Positions 26,991 to 35,271 of a stretch of 64,000 bases of DNA are shown here, one piece after another; the stretch's first letter is position 1; every line of letters starts with the position of its first letter. The notes under the pieces were generated by a model that saw nothing but the letters and a program-made list of their open reading frames with translations, made no database searches and had not been told where the DNA came from. The position numbers were made by a program, and so were the translations under genes. The stretch lies in NCBI RefSeq assembly GCF_000023945.1, contig NC_013158.1:620001-684000 (forward strand). Reading direction: 5' to 3'. Source of the stretch: Halorhabdus utahensis DSM 12940. Its GTDB lineage: Archaea; Halobacteriota; Halobacteria; Halobacteriales; Haloarculaceae.

Positions 26991-27095
26991 TCACCAGACG
27001 CCCAGACGGGCGTACTCTTCGTCGCGATCTTTGCGCCGCCGGATGTCGGCGGCTATCTCTTCGAAGTCGCACCCCTCACGTCCCATTGCAGTCAT
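26991..27095 (-). CDS. 34-aa microprotein with palindromic promoter
   Basis: A 34-codon frame starting MTAMGREGCDFEEIAADIRR with a charged C-terminus ending ARLGVW. It has the acidic-basic amphipathic make-up of real haloarchaeal small proteins and ends 7 bp from the convergent isoprenoid gene. A strong TATA-like element (TATTATATAT on this strand, 27131-27140) is 36-45 nt upstream, inside nested inverted repeats. No family is recognised. The promoter and composition are the evidence; the length is too short for a statistical case. Confidence 0.5.
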   Translation of the reverse strand: MTAMGREGCDFEEIAADIRRRKDRDEEYARLGVW

Positions 27096-27119
27096 TGTTC
27101 GTATACCTCAATCGTGCAA

Positions 27120-27158
27120 TCAGCCCAAACATATATAATAGTTTGGGGAATGGGCTGA
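27120..27158 (-). promoter_or_regulatory. TATA box inside nested inverted repeats
   Basis: CCCAAAC (27124-27130) and GTTTGGG (27141-27147) flank the 10-bp TATA-like core symmetrically. A second perfect 8-bp pair, TCAGCCCA (27120-27127) and TGGGCTGA (27151-27158), lies outside. A regulator bound here would block TBP directly. The promoter most likely serves the 34-aa gene on the minus strand, just downstream of fba. Confidence 0.55.
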
Positions 27159-27188
27159 CAGAATCAGTTCGCCCCAGTCCGCAGACTC

Positions 27189-28181
27189 TTACTTGTAGAG
27201 GCTTCGACCGGCGCTGCCCGAGACTTCCGCGAGGCCGGCATAGACTTCGGCGATACGCTCGCGGACGTCGCGGCCGCCGACACGGGGATCGAAGCGGTCC
27301 TTGTTGGGCGACCAGTCGACGTCGTTGAAGAACGAATCCCGCTGGTCCTCGACGCCCTCCGGCGGGACGATGTCGTTCGGTTCCTCCCGGTAGAGGTCAT
27401 AGAGGGTCCGCGTGTACTCGTACTGGTAGCGGGTGTCCTTGTTGACCTTGCAGATCCCGCGATTCATGAAGTCAGACAGCTGATCCGGCTGGAGGCCCGA
27501 AGAGCCGTGCAGGACCAGCGGCGTGTCCAGCCCGTGGTCCGAGAGGGCCTCCTTGATATCCGTCGCGAGATCGGGTTTGAGATCGAGGTCCTTCCCTTTG
27601 GCGACGCCGTGTTGGGTTCCGACGGAGATCGCCAGCAGGTCACAGCCCGTCCGGTCGACGAACTCGACAGCCTGTTCGGGGTCGGTGTAGAAGGCCTCCT
27701 CGGCGACGATCTCGTCCTCGACACCCTTGATCTGGCCGAGTTCGGCCTCGACGAGGATCTCCTCGTCGGCCTGCTCGGTCTTTTCGACGACCTTCTTCGA
27801 GCGGGCGACGTTCTCCTCGAAGTCCTCGTGGGAGGCGTCGATCATGATCGAGGAGGGGATGGCCGTCTCGACCTGCATGTCGATGAAGTCCATGTCCGTC
27901 TGGTGGTCCATGTTGAGGAAGACGCCGATGTCGTACTGCTCGGCGATGGTGTCGATATACGTCCCCATCGAGCGCAGGCCCGCCTCGGCGTCGCCGTTGC
28001 CCGCAAAGCGGCAGGCACCGGCGCTCATCTGGATGAGCAGGTCCGAATCGGCCTGGTCGGCTCCCTCCATGAGCCCCATCATCGTGTTCGGTTCCGCGAC
28101 GTTACTCGCGACGAGTCCGAACCCTCCGTCGAGAGCCTCGTCGTACACGTTTCCGAGTTCGTCTCCGCCGTAAAACGGCAT
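27189..28181 (-). CDS. fba: Class II fructose-bisphosphate aldolase
   Basis: A 330-residue zinc-dependent aldolase splitting fructose 1,6-bisphosphate. [14 protein letters not shown] carries the catalytic Asp and a zinc-ligand His (about residue 91). [27 protein letters not shown], and [20 protein letters not shown] with the phosphate loop follow. In haloarchaea this enzyme works with 1-phosphofructokinase in PTS-dependent fructose breakdown; here pfkB is about 110 bp upstream on the same strand. No fructose PTS genes or GlpR regulator are in the window. Confidence 0.95.
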   Translation of the reverse strand: MPFYGGDELGNVYDEALDGGFGLVASNVAEPNTMMGLMEGADQADSDLLIQMSAGACRFAGNGDAEAGLRSMGTYIDTIAEQYDIGVFLNMDHQTDMDFIDMQVETAIPSSIMIDASHEDFEENVARSKKVVEKTEQADEEILVEAELGQIKGVEDEIVAEEAFYTDPEQAVEFVDRTGCDLLAISVGTQHGVAKGKDLDLKPDLATDIKEALSDHGLDTPLVLHGSSGLQPDQLSDFMNRGICKVNKDTRYQYEYTRTLYDLYREEPNDIVPPEGVEDQRDSFFNDVDWSPNKDRFDPRVGGRDVRERIAEVYAGLAEVSGSAGRSLYK

Positions 28182-28290
28182 CAGTAGGTCACCGAGTCGT
28201 CGTTTCGGTGCCGTCGTAATAACGTATGCGGAATTTCCTGCCGACTGATTTTACTCGCGACCCCACTCGCTCACTCCCGGACGGTGACGC

Positions 28291-29202
28291 TCACGCTCGC
28301 ATCGACCAGACGCGAACCTCGTCCATCGTCGCTTCGGGATCGAGTTCGTGGACGCTCGGCCCCTTGACGCTGACGAGTTGGGCCGAGGTCGCGACCCCGG
28401 CACGGAGCGCACGTTCGTCGTCCCAGCCCTGCTCGTAGGCCCACAGCACGGCGGCGAACATCGAGTCGCCGGCACCGATGGTGTCGACCACGTCGACGTC
28501 GAGCGGCGGCGCATACAGCGTCTCCTCGGGCGTAACCAGTACCGCCCCGTCGCCGCCCATCGACGCGATGACGCGCTCGTAGCCCCGCTCCTGAAGTTGG
28601 CGGGCCGCCTCCGCACAGTCGTCGATGGTCTCGACCTCGATCCCGGTCGCGGCCGTCAGTTCCTCGCGGTTGGGCTTGCAGTATTCGTACTCCCCGTCGA
28701 GTTCGATCATCAGTTCGCCGTGAACGTCGAGGGCCGTGTCCCAGTCGCCGGCCGACGCGATCCGATCGACGTCAGCAGCGTCCATCTCCGGCGGCAGGCT
28801 GCCGCCGATATTGATCACCGATGGGTCGTGATCCTGCAACGTTTCGATCAGTTCGTCGACGGCGTCTCGGTCAGCCGACGGGCCGGACTGATTGATGTGG
28901 TACTCGCTTTCGGGCGTCAGCAGTGTCGTATTGATCCGGGTTTCGCCGTCGACCTCGACGAAATCGGTCGGCACGTCGTACTCGACGAGATCCTGCTCGA
29001 TGAAGTAGCCGGTGAAGCCGCCGATGAAACCCGTTGCAACTGTTTCCGTCCCCAAAGCGGAGACGAACTGTGATACGTTGATGCCGTTCCCGCCAGAGTT
29101 GAACTGTGCGTCTGTACTTCGCTGGACGGTATCGGCTTGAACCTCTTCGTCCATCTCGATCGTCTGATCGACCGCCGGATTCGGTGTGACTGTCAGTATC
29201 AT
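28291..29202 (-). CDS. pfkB: 1-phosphofructokinase (PfkB family)
   Basis: A 303-residue ribokinase-fold sugar kinase. MILTVTPNPAVDQTIEMDEE is the classic FruK/PfkB start. NSGGNGINVSQFVSALG (about residues 36-52) is the substrate loop, and VVDTIGAGDSMFAAVLWAYE (about 243-262) carries the anion hole and catalytic Asp. The fba neighbour supports the fructose 1-phosphate to fructose 1,6-bisphosphate step. The ATG at 29202 is fixed by the family start. Confidence 0.93.
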   Translation of the reverse strand: MILTVTPNPAVDQTIEMDEEVQADTVQRSTDAQFNSGGNGINVSQFVSALGTETVATGFIGGFTGYFIEQDLVEYDVPTDFVEVDGETRINTTLLTPESEYHINQSGPSADRDAVDELIETLQDHDPSVINIGGSLPPEMDAADVDRIASAGDWDTALDVHGELMIELDGEYEYCKPNREELTAATGIEVETIDDCAEAARQLQERGYERVIASMGGDGAVLVTPEETLYAPPLDVDVVDTIGAGDSMFAAVLWAYEQGWDDERALRAGVATSAQLVSVKGPSVHELDPEATMDEVRVWSMRA

Positions 29203-29344
29203 GGTAATCTCCTCCGGGCCGTCGGCGTGCCGACAGTCCCGTTTTCCCTCTGAGCGTTGCACTACTCCGTCTTAAGAAGGTCGGTCTCGACGTGCCGAGT
29301 GCGATTGCCGGCCCGCAAGCCGCCAGGGAGGCACTATCAGCCGT

Positions 29345-30325
29345 TCAAAGCTGTTCGAGAACGGCGTCGGTGAACGTCTCGGTAGAGGCGTCCCCACCGA
29401 GGTCAGGGGTCCGCGGTCCGTCTTCGAGCACGGTCTCGACGGCGTTGCGGACACGCTGGCCGTCCTCGTCGTAGCCGAAGTACTCGAGCATCATGGCGGC
29501 CGAGAGGATCATCGCCGACGGGTTGGCAACCCCCTCACCGGCGATGTCGGGGGCCGAGCCATGGACGGGTTCGAACAGCGCGTTGTCGTCGCCGACGTTG
29601 GCGCTCGGAAGCATGCCGAGCCCACCGACGAGTCCCGCTGCGAGGTCCGAGAGCACGTCGCCCGCGAGGTTCGGCGTCACGATCACGTCGTAATCCTCGG
29701 GGTGCAAGACGAGGTGCATCGCCAGCGCGTCGATCAGCGCCTCGTCGTATTCGACATCCATCTCCTCGGCGACCTCGGCGGCGGTGTCGACGAACAGCCC
29801 GTCGGTCTTTCGCATCACGTTGGCCTTGTGGGCGACAGTGATCCGGTCGGCGTCGTGCTCGTCGGCGTACTCGAAGCCGTACTCGGCGATCTTCCGGGAC
29901 GCATCCTCGGTGATGAGTCGCGTCAACGTTGCGACGTCATCGGTAAGGTCGGATTCGAAGCCGGCGTAGACGCCCTGGGTGTTCTCCCGGACGAAAACCA
30001 GATCGGTCTCGGGTTTGACGGCGTCGACACCGGGGTACGCGCGAGCCGGCCGGATGTTGGCGAAGGACTCGACGTCCTGGCGGAGCGGGAGGATGATGTC
30101 GGCCGCAAGCTCCCCCGCGGCACCGAACAGCGTCGCGTCGGCCTCGCGGGCGAGTTCACGCGTTTCTTCAGGCAGGGGCGTGCCCTCACGTTCGTAGACG
30201 GCGTTGCCCGCGCGTCCCTCGACGAACTCGAAATCACGATCGAGCGCTTCGAGGACGTCGATGGCCGCGGGGAGCACTTCCTGACCGATGCCGTCGCCCG
30301 GAATGGCGGCGATCTGTTTCGTCAT
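29345..30325 (-). CDS. leuB: 3-isopropylmalate dehydrogenase
   Basis: A 326-residue NAD-dependent beta-decarboxylating dehydrogenase, the last dedicated leucine step before transamination. [16 protein letters not shown] (start), the [20 protein letters not shown] substrate loop (about residues 87-106), and [19 protein letters not shown] with the metal-binding Asp residues (about 226) are intact. The short 326-residue archaeal form is shared with isocitrate/homoisocitrate relatives; the leucine cluster nearby supports LeuB. It is leftward and 7.3 kb from leuD, whereas in other haloarchaea leuB directly follows leuD. Confidence 0.93.
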   Translation of the reverse strand: MTKQIAAIPGDGIGQEVLPAAIDVLEALDRDFEFVEGRAGNAVYEREGTPLPEETRELAREADATLFGAAGELAADIILPLRQDVESFANIRPARAYPGVDAVKPETDLVFVRENTQGVYAGFESDLTDDVATLTRLITEDASRKIAEYGFEYADEHDADRITVAHKANVMRKTDGLFVDTAAEVAEEMDVEYDEALIDALAMHLVLHPEDYDVIVTPNLAGDVLSDLAAGLVGGLGMLPSANVGDDNALFEPVHGSAPDIAGEGVANPSAMILSAAMMLEYFGYDEDGQRVRNAVETVLEDGPRTPDLGGDASTETFTDAVLEQL

Positions 30326-30427
30326 GGCGATAGATCCCACAGGCGGGGAAAAGAGGGTATCGATATGCCTGAGCGATAGGTCGAAGACGGCGTGTCCCAA
30401 CGGGAGGGCGAACGCGTCGGTTCCCGG

Positions 30428-31810
30428 CTACTGAACGTCAGCCAGTTCGTCGGCGATACCCGTATACGATGCCGGCGTCAAGGCTTCGAGTTCATCCCTG
30501 ACCGCCGGATCGACATCAAGATCCGCAAACAGCGCTTCGAAGTCTGCCATCGTGATCGACTCACCGCGGGTGTGTTCTTTGACGCGCTCGTAGGCGTCGG
30601 TGTAGCCCTCCCGCCGGAGAATTGTCTGGACGGCCTCGCCGATGACGGCGGGGGTCGCCTCGAGGTCCTCGCGCATGACTGTCTCGTTGGGGACGACCTT
30701 TCCGAGTCCCCGCTGGAGTTTTTCGTAGCCGATCAGACAGTGAGCGAGCGCGCCGCCGATGTTGCGCTTGACCGTCGAGTCGGAGAGGTCACGCTGGAGT
30801 CGGGAGTTGGTGACGTACCCCGCCAGAAAGTCCAGATCGCTGTTGGCCTTCGAGAGGTTGCCCTCGCTGTTCTCGAAGTCGATCGGGTTGACCTTGTGGG
30901 GCATCGTCGAGGAACCGGTCTCACCGTCGACGGATCGCTGGCCGAGATAGCGATCCGAGACGTACAGCCAGGCGTCGAGGTCGAGGTCAAGCAAGATCCG
31001 GTTCGCGCCCTGGAGTGCGCCGAACAGCGTCGCGAGATCATCGCACGGGTTGACCTGCGTCGTGAGTGGTTCGTGGTCGAGCCCGAGCGAGTCGACGAAC
31101 CCCAGCGCGAAGGCCGGCCAGTCGACGTCGGGATAGGCCGCATGGTGGGCGGCATAGGTCCCCGACGCCCCGGCGAGTTTCCCGGAGAGCCCATCCGTCG
31201 CCCACTGAATTCGCCCGAGTGCACGGCCGAGTCGCGAGGCGTAGACGGCCATCTCCTTGCCGAAGGTCGTCGGCGTGGCCGGCTGGCCGTGGGTCCGGGC
31301 GAGCATCGGCGTGTCCCGATAGGTCTGGGCAAGTTCGACCAGGGCGTCCCGGACGTCCCGCAGGGCAGGCAGGAGGACGTCCTCGACAGCAGGCTTCACC
31401 AGGATTCGCTGGGCCAGGTTGTTGACGTCCTCGCTCGTGAGCCCAAAGTGCAGCCACTGTTCGGCGTCGAGATCGGCGGGGAGTCGCTCCCGGAGGAAGT
31501 ACTCGACGGCCTTGACGTCGTGGTTGGTCGCGTCGTACGTCTCGGTCCCTTCGGTTTCGATCTGTTTGACCAGTGCGGCGTCCTCGTCGTCGAAGTCCTC
31601 GTAGACGGCCCGAAGTGTCGCGCGCTGGTCGTCGTCGATTTCGAGGGGCGTCGCGTCGAGGTCGGCGAGCGCGAGCAGGTACTCGACTTCCACGCGAACG
31701 CGGGCGCGGATCAGTCCCGATTCGCTGGCGTAGGGTACCAGCGGGTCGGTGTAGCGGGCGTAGCGGCCATCGAGCGGCGAGACCGCTGACAGCGGATCGC
31801 GATCAGTCAT
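30428..31810 (-). CDS. purB: Adenylosuccinate lyase
   Basis: A 460-residue fumarase/aspartase-superfamily enzyme acting twice in purine synthesis (SAICAR to AICAR, and adenylosuccinate to AMP). The signature loop is GSSTMPHKVNPIDFENSEGN (about residues 278-297). SPLDGRYARYTDPL at the N-terminus and ARTHGQPATPTTFGKEM (about 160) are typical. It is 102 bp upstream of leuB on the same strand, probably with its own promoter. Confidence 0.96.
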   Translation of the reverse strand: MTDRDPLSAVSPLDGRYARYTDPLVPYASESGLIRARVRVEVEYLLALADLDATPLEIDDDQRATLRAVYEDFDDEDAALVKQIETEGTETYDATNHDVKAVEYFLRERLPADLDAEQWLHFGLTSEDVNNLAQRILVKPAVEDVLLPALRDVRDALVELAQTYRDTPMLARTHGQPATPTTFGKEMAVYASRLGRALGRIQWATDGLSGKLAGASGTYAAHHAAYPDVDWPAFALGFVDSLGLDHEPLTTQVNPCDDLATLFGALQGANRILLDLDLDAWLYVSDRYLGQRSVDGETGSSTMPHKVNPIDFENSEGNLSKANSDLDFLAGYVTNSRLQRDLSDSTVKRNIGGALAHCLIGYEKLQRGLGKVVPNETVMREDLEATPAVIGEAVQTILRREGYTDAYERVKEHTRGESITMADFEALFADLDVDPAVRDELEALTPASYTGIADELADVQ

Positions 31811-31873
31811 GTCCCTGGCTCGGTGCAGGCGGCGAAAAAACTTGCCGGTCGGCCGGCAGCGACCGAACCGTGA

Positions 31874-32074
31874 TTAGGTGTTCGCGCGGTGCTGGCCGTG
31901 CATGACACCGACGACGAACACGACGACGGCGAAGACGAGCATCGACGGCAGTACCATCATCAGCGTCGTCTCGGCCGTCATCCCGATCGGTGCCACGATC
32001 AGTCCACCAGTGCCTGCGGCGATAACTGCGAGGATGATCCCCACAGCCACCGGCAAGGAGAGTTCACGATCCAT
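31874..32074 (-). CDS. Small two-helix membrane protein (DUF7333-like)
   Basis: 66 residues with two transmembrane helices (about residues 8-28 and 38-58) joined by a short PIGMTAETTLMM loop and a GVMHGQHRANT tail. It resembles a haloarchaea-only family I recall as DUF7333. Function unknown. It is downstream of the ferredoxin gene on the same strand, 71 bp away. Confidence 0.7.
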   Translation of the reverse strand: MDRELSLPVAVGIILAVIAAGTGGLIVAPIGMTAETTLMMVLPSMLVFAVVVFVVGVMHGQHRANT

Positions 32075-32145
32075 AGGGGATACTTGGACTCAACCATCAA
32101 AAGGTCAGGGCTGTGGGCGCGAAGTTTCGAGCCGTGGGCCGGCCG

Positions 32146-32520
32146 TCACCGGGAATCGTTTTCGGTGGCGTTCCGAGATCCCCAGATGCGTTTGTCCGCG
32201 ACCAGTTCGACGGTGAGATCGGCCTCGACGGTCACCTGACAGGACAGGCGGGGGTAGCCAAACCGGGCTGCCAGCCGGTCGTGCCAGTGCTTCGGCGGCG
32301 GCCCATCACGCAACCGCACGCCACAGGTCGCACAGAGCCCACGGCCGCCGCAGTTCGCTGACGCTGTCAGCCGTGTGTACGGCGAGAATCCCTGTTCGAG
32401 GAGTCCGTCACGAAGTATCCGGCCGCGCGTGACTGATACCTCGGTCCGAGTCTCGCCGTCAAAGACCGTCACAGTCACTGTGTCGTTTTCTCCTGTTTCG
32501 GCCGTCGATTCGTCACTCAT
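32146..32520 (-). CDS. 2Fe-2S ferredoxin
   Basis: 124 residues with a beta-grasp plant-type ferredoxin fold. The four cluster cysteines are in ANCGGRGLCATCGVRL and PRLSCQVTVEAD (C-x5-C-x2-C then C). It lacks the acidic insertion of the major halophilic ferredoxin, so it is a secondary electron carrier, perhaps for a specific oxygenase or reductase. An FNR-type oxidoreductase is encoded at 33604-34638, beyond the tRNA array; pairing is possible but unproven. Confidence 0.88.
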   Translation of the reverse strand: MSDESTAETGENDTVTVTVFDGETRTEVSVTRGRILRDGLLEQGFSPYTRLTASANCGGRGLCATCGVRLRDGPPPKHWHDRLAARFGYPRLSCQVTVEADLTVELVADKRIWGSRNATENDSR

Positions 32521-32934
32521 CAGCAGTGTCTGGTGGTATGGACGGCGGTGCCTGTTTCCACGTGGTCAGTTCCGTCGCGCGATTGGTCGACGTGGCCCCA
32601 AAACTCGAAAGGAGACATGCTCACAGGTAGGACCTGGATCACCAAACGCGTTTGGCTCGTTGCTGTGTGGCCCATGTCGTTGCAGTAGCGGACCACGAGT
32701 ACGACAGCTATCCCTCTGATCGTGGTCGTCAGGTCGCGTTCGGGGCGTCACGGCAACCCGTCAGGCCACGACTGAGAACGACAGCTTGAAATTCAGTGTG
32801 TTCATTCGTTTAGATGCCGCAGCCAATCGCACACGCGACCGCTCGGTTCCGGTTTGGCACGTGTTGGTGCTGGCAAACGCACCTGAGTGACCGCCGGTGT
32901 GACCATACCGAGGCATGGTCGTCCAGGCTATCGT
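32521..32934. other. Gene-free region before tRNA-Ser
   Basis: No supportable protein gene is seen. An open frame at 32566-32751 has arginine-rich, unconserved-looking content. The right end (about 32790-32934) holds the tRNA promoter region, with an AT-rich TTCATTCGTTTAGA stretch at about 32802-32815. Confidence 0.4.
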
Positions 32935-33016
32935 GGTGGGGTGGCAGAGCGGCCCATTGCGCCGGTCTTGAAAACCGGTGGCGCAAGCCTCCTGGGTTCA
33001 AATCCCAGCCCCACCG
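32935..33016 (+). tRNA. tRNA-Ser (anticodon UGA)
   Basis: An 82-nt class II tRNA. The acceptor arms GGTGGGG (32935-32941) and CCCCACC (33009-33015) pair fully and the discriminator is G. The D arm is GCAG/TTGC. The anticodon stem CCGGT/ACCGG closes the loop CTTGAAA, with anticodon TGA. A long variable arm follows, then T arm CTGGG-TTCAAAT-CCCAG. The long variable arm and G73 are the serine identity elements. CCA is not encoded. It reads UCA and, with wobble, other UCN codons. Its 3' end is copied three more times downstream. Confidence 0.95.
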
Positions 33017-33498
33017 CTTCTGCGCGAACGAACGTGAGCGCGGAGCGGTGCAACTGGATTTGAATCACGGCAGACGCGCGCAGCGAAGCGAGCACGTCTG
33101 GCATCGGGTTCAAATCCCAGCCCCACCGTACTTTTGTCGCGAGCAAAACCGCGAGCGATAAATACGTCAACTGGGATTTGAATTAGAGAAGGTGGAGCGC
33201 GAGTGGAGCGAGCGACCACCTTCGCGTGGTTCAAATCCCAGCCCCACCGCTTCTGCGCGAACGAACGTGAGCGCGGAGCGGTGCAACTGGATTTGAAGCC
33301 GACAAGTCGCAGCCCGCGCAACGAAGTGAGCAGGACCGTCTTGGCTCGGTTCAAATCCCAGCCCCACCGTCGGATTCCGTTCGTCATCCGACGAGCGCTG
33401 TCTCGCTTCGCTCGACAGGACACCGTATTTTACTGCGAACTATCCGTGAGCAGCAAATGCGACAAGTTGGGATTTGCATCACGCCAGACGCGCACAGC
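32995..33498 (+). repeat. Array of tRNA-Ser 3'-end copies with hairpin spacers
   Basis: The 20-mer TTCAAATCCCAGCCCCACCG (T arm plus acceptor 3' strand) occurs in the tRNA (32997) and again at 33109, 33230 and 33350, at spacings of 112, 121 and 120 bp. A 70-bp segment is repeated exactly at 32995-33064 and 33228-33297. Spacers contain inverted T-arm copies (TGGATTTGAA) and inner hairpins, such as CAGACG/CGTCTG at 33071-33100 and AAGGTGG/CCACCTT. A degenerate copy lacking the T-arm end lies at 33467-33498. The layout suggests repeated attachment-site remnants or a tRNA-derived mobile repeat. Confidence 0.8.
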
Positions 33499-33603
33499 CG
33501 AGCGAGCATTTTCGTGCGCAGATACCGGTCAACGTGGAGAGCCGGCGGAAGAATCGTTTGACGGGGCCGGTATGCATTTCCATCGGTGCCTCATGCGTCC
33601 GGT

Positions 33604-34638
33604 ATGGATGCTCAGGTCAGGGACCACGCATCCCAGCACGACGCGATCGCCGACCTCCCGCTGGTCACGGAATCCGCTCGCGTGACGCGGGTCACGAAGA
33701 TGGATCAGGACCGGCGGCCGGAGGTCACGCGGGCGATCAATCGCTGGGTCGCCGAGTCCGCTCCGGAATACAGCCCGATCGAGGGGCCGGCCGACTGGGA
33801 TGGCTTGCGCGAACGCCTCGTCGCCGACGGGCATCAGCCCGTGGCCCGACGCGTGGCGACGCTGGCAGAGCGATACGATCGGCCGAAGCCGATGCTCGCC
33901 CGCGTCGAGTTGGCCACCGAGTCCGATGTCGATTTCGTCGCCGGTCAGTACATCGGACTCCGTTACGATGGAACGTCACGGGCGTATTCGCTTTCGAGTT
34001 CGCCTACCCGCGACACCCTCGAGATCTGCGTGCGGCGGGTACCGGGCGGGCGGTTGTCACCTCGGATCTGTGACGATATCGCCGTCGGCGACGAGGTGAC
34101 TGTCCGCGGTCCGTACGGGGACCTCGTCCTGGCAGATTCCTCGCCACGGGACATTGTCTTTCTCGCGACGGGTACCGGCGTGGCCCCGTTCAAGAGCATG
34201 ATCGACTACCTGTTCGAGACCGCGCGCGACGAGTACGACGGAGAGCGACGCGACGTGTGGTTGTTCCTCGGCGCGGCGTGGGCCGACGACCTGCCGTACC
34301 GGGCGGCGTTCCGAAGACTGGCCCGCGAGCGCGACAATTTTCACTTCGTGCCCTGTCTCAGCCGGGAGCCGTATCTCAGCGACTGGGACGGCGAGACGGA
34401 TTACGTCCAGCACGCCCTGCTCAAGCACATCGACCAGACGAAAGTCGCGACGCCGGTGGGGGCGCTCCTCGACAAACGGATCGAAGACGGCCCAGATTCG
34501 AACGAGTCCTCATCGATCGATCCCGACAACGTCGACGTCTACGCCTGCGGGATCAACGCGATGGTGTACAGTCTCGTTGCGGCCGTCGAACGATTGGGTA
34601 TCCCGGAGAAGCGGATCGAATCCGAAGGCTTCGGATGA
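33604..34638 (+). CDS. Ferredoxin/flavodoxin-NAD(P)H reductase-like oxidoreductase
   Basis: A 344-residue FNR-superfamily flavoprotein. The FAD-binding RAYSLSSSPTRD motif (about residues 126-137, RxYS type) and the NAD(P) motif FLATGTGVAPFKSMIDYL (about 183-200) are clear. CGINAMVYSLV near the end is the usual CG-x-x-M loop. An extra N-terminal region of about 85 residues (acidic, with KMDQDRRPEVTRAINRWV) has no assignment. The partner could be the 2Fe-2S ferredoxin at 32146. The ATG at 33604 was chosen over an upstream GTG because of spacing from the repeat array. Confidence 0.85.
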   Translation: MDAQVRDHASQHDAIADLPLVTESARVTRVTKMDQDRRPEVTRAINRWVAESAPEYSPIEGPADWDGLRERLVADGHQPVARRVATLAERYDRPKPMLARVELATESDVDFVAGQYIGLRYDGTSRAYSLSSSPTRDTLEICVRRVPGGRLSPRICDDIAVGDEVTVRGPYGDLVLADSSPRDIVFLATGTGVAPFKSMIDYLFETARDEYDGERRDVWLFLGAAWADDLPYRAAFRRLARERDNFHFVPCLSREPYLSDWDGETDYVQHALLKHIDQTKVATPVGALLDKRIEDGPDSNESSSIDPDNVDVYACGINAMVYSLVAAVERLGIPEKRIESEGFG

Positions 34639-34642
34639 ATCG

Positions 34643-34873
34643 TCACTCGCCGGCGAGGCCCGTCATCGGGGACGCGCCAGCGACGATCGCCCCTGACGAG
34701 AGGATCGCGGCCGAGAGCGTCACGAAGTCCGGACTCGGACTATCCACTGCCAGATTCGCCCCGACGTCCACGATGAACACCGTGACAAAGAAACTCAGGA
34801 TCGCGAACACCAGCATGACCAGTGCCGCGATCAGGCCCGCTACCAGTCCACCGAAGGAATCGAGTATTGCCAT
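34643..34873 (-). CDS. Small two-helix membrane protein
   Basis: 76 residues with hydrophobic helices at about residues 8-36 (GLVAGLIAALVMLVFAILSF) and 52-70, separated by a DSPSPDF loop. No family recognised. It is convergent with the oxidoreductase gene (4 bp between stops). The ATG at 34873 is preferred because the sequence upstream in frame is cysteine-rich and unlike haloarchaeal protein. Confidence 0.65.
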   Translation of the reverse strand: MAILDSFGGLVAGLIAALVMLVFAILSFFVTVFIVDVGANLAVDSPSPDFVTLSAAILSSGAIVAGASPMTGLAGE

Positions 34874-35055
34874 GGTTAATATCCCAAAACAACCGTCACA
34901 TGGAACATGGAAAAAATGAGGGGTTGTTCCATCACGATAGTTTTCATTGCAATCACACTCTCTTCCCACGGGGATCCTTCCCGTCGTCCGGATTAGCAGA
35001 ACCATCAGTAACTTTCGACGCAATGCCTAACCCGGTCGCTCCCGTCTGGATCGAC

Positions 35056-35268
35056 ATGACCGAATACACCACCGTTTCGATCCCGAAAGAACTCGCAGAC
35101 CGCGTCGAACATACGATCGAGGGGACAAGTTTCTCCTCGACGAGCGACCTCGTCCGGTTTCTGCTCCGAAGCATCGTCATCCAGCACCAGCGCTCGGGGG
35201 AGCTCACCGAGGCAGAGTTCGAAGAGATCGCCACCCAGCTGCAGGACCTCGGTTACTTGGAGGAGTAG
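35056..35268 (+). CDS. CopG-like ribbon-helix-helix regulator
   Basis: 70 residues. The N-terminal TEYTTVSIPKELADRVEHTI gives the beta-strand and first helix of an RHH DNA-binding domain. SSTSDLVRFLLRSIVIQHQ is the second helix, and the C-terminal acidic helix ends in LQDLGYLEE. These proteins bind DNA as dimers; no toxin partner is adjacent. A longer start at 35023 (11 more codons) is possible. Confidence 0.82.
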   Translation: MTEYTTVSIPKELADRVEHTIEGTSFSSTSDLVRFLLRSIVIQHQRSGELTEAEFEEIATQLQDLGYLEE

Positions 35269-35271
35269 ATA

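Noticed and set aside
32566-32751. 61-codon frame on the minus strand
   Set aside because: Arginine/histidine-rich and unlike the acidic proteome; no promoter or neighbour support.
33016-33369. CRISPR array
   Set aside because: Repeats are evenly spaced, but the unit is a tRNA 3' end and the spacers contain related hairpins rather than unique sequences. No cas genes are nearby.
32998-33423. Open frames on both strands through the tRNA repeat array with WGWDLNP-like motifs
   Set aside because: They are translations of the T-arm/acceptor repeats; such motifs are a known source of false proteins next to tRNA genes. Repetition follows the DNA repeat, not codon structure.
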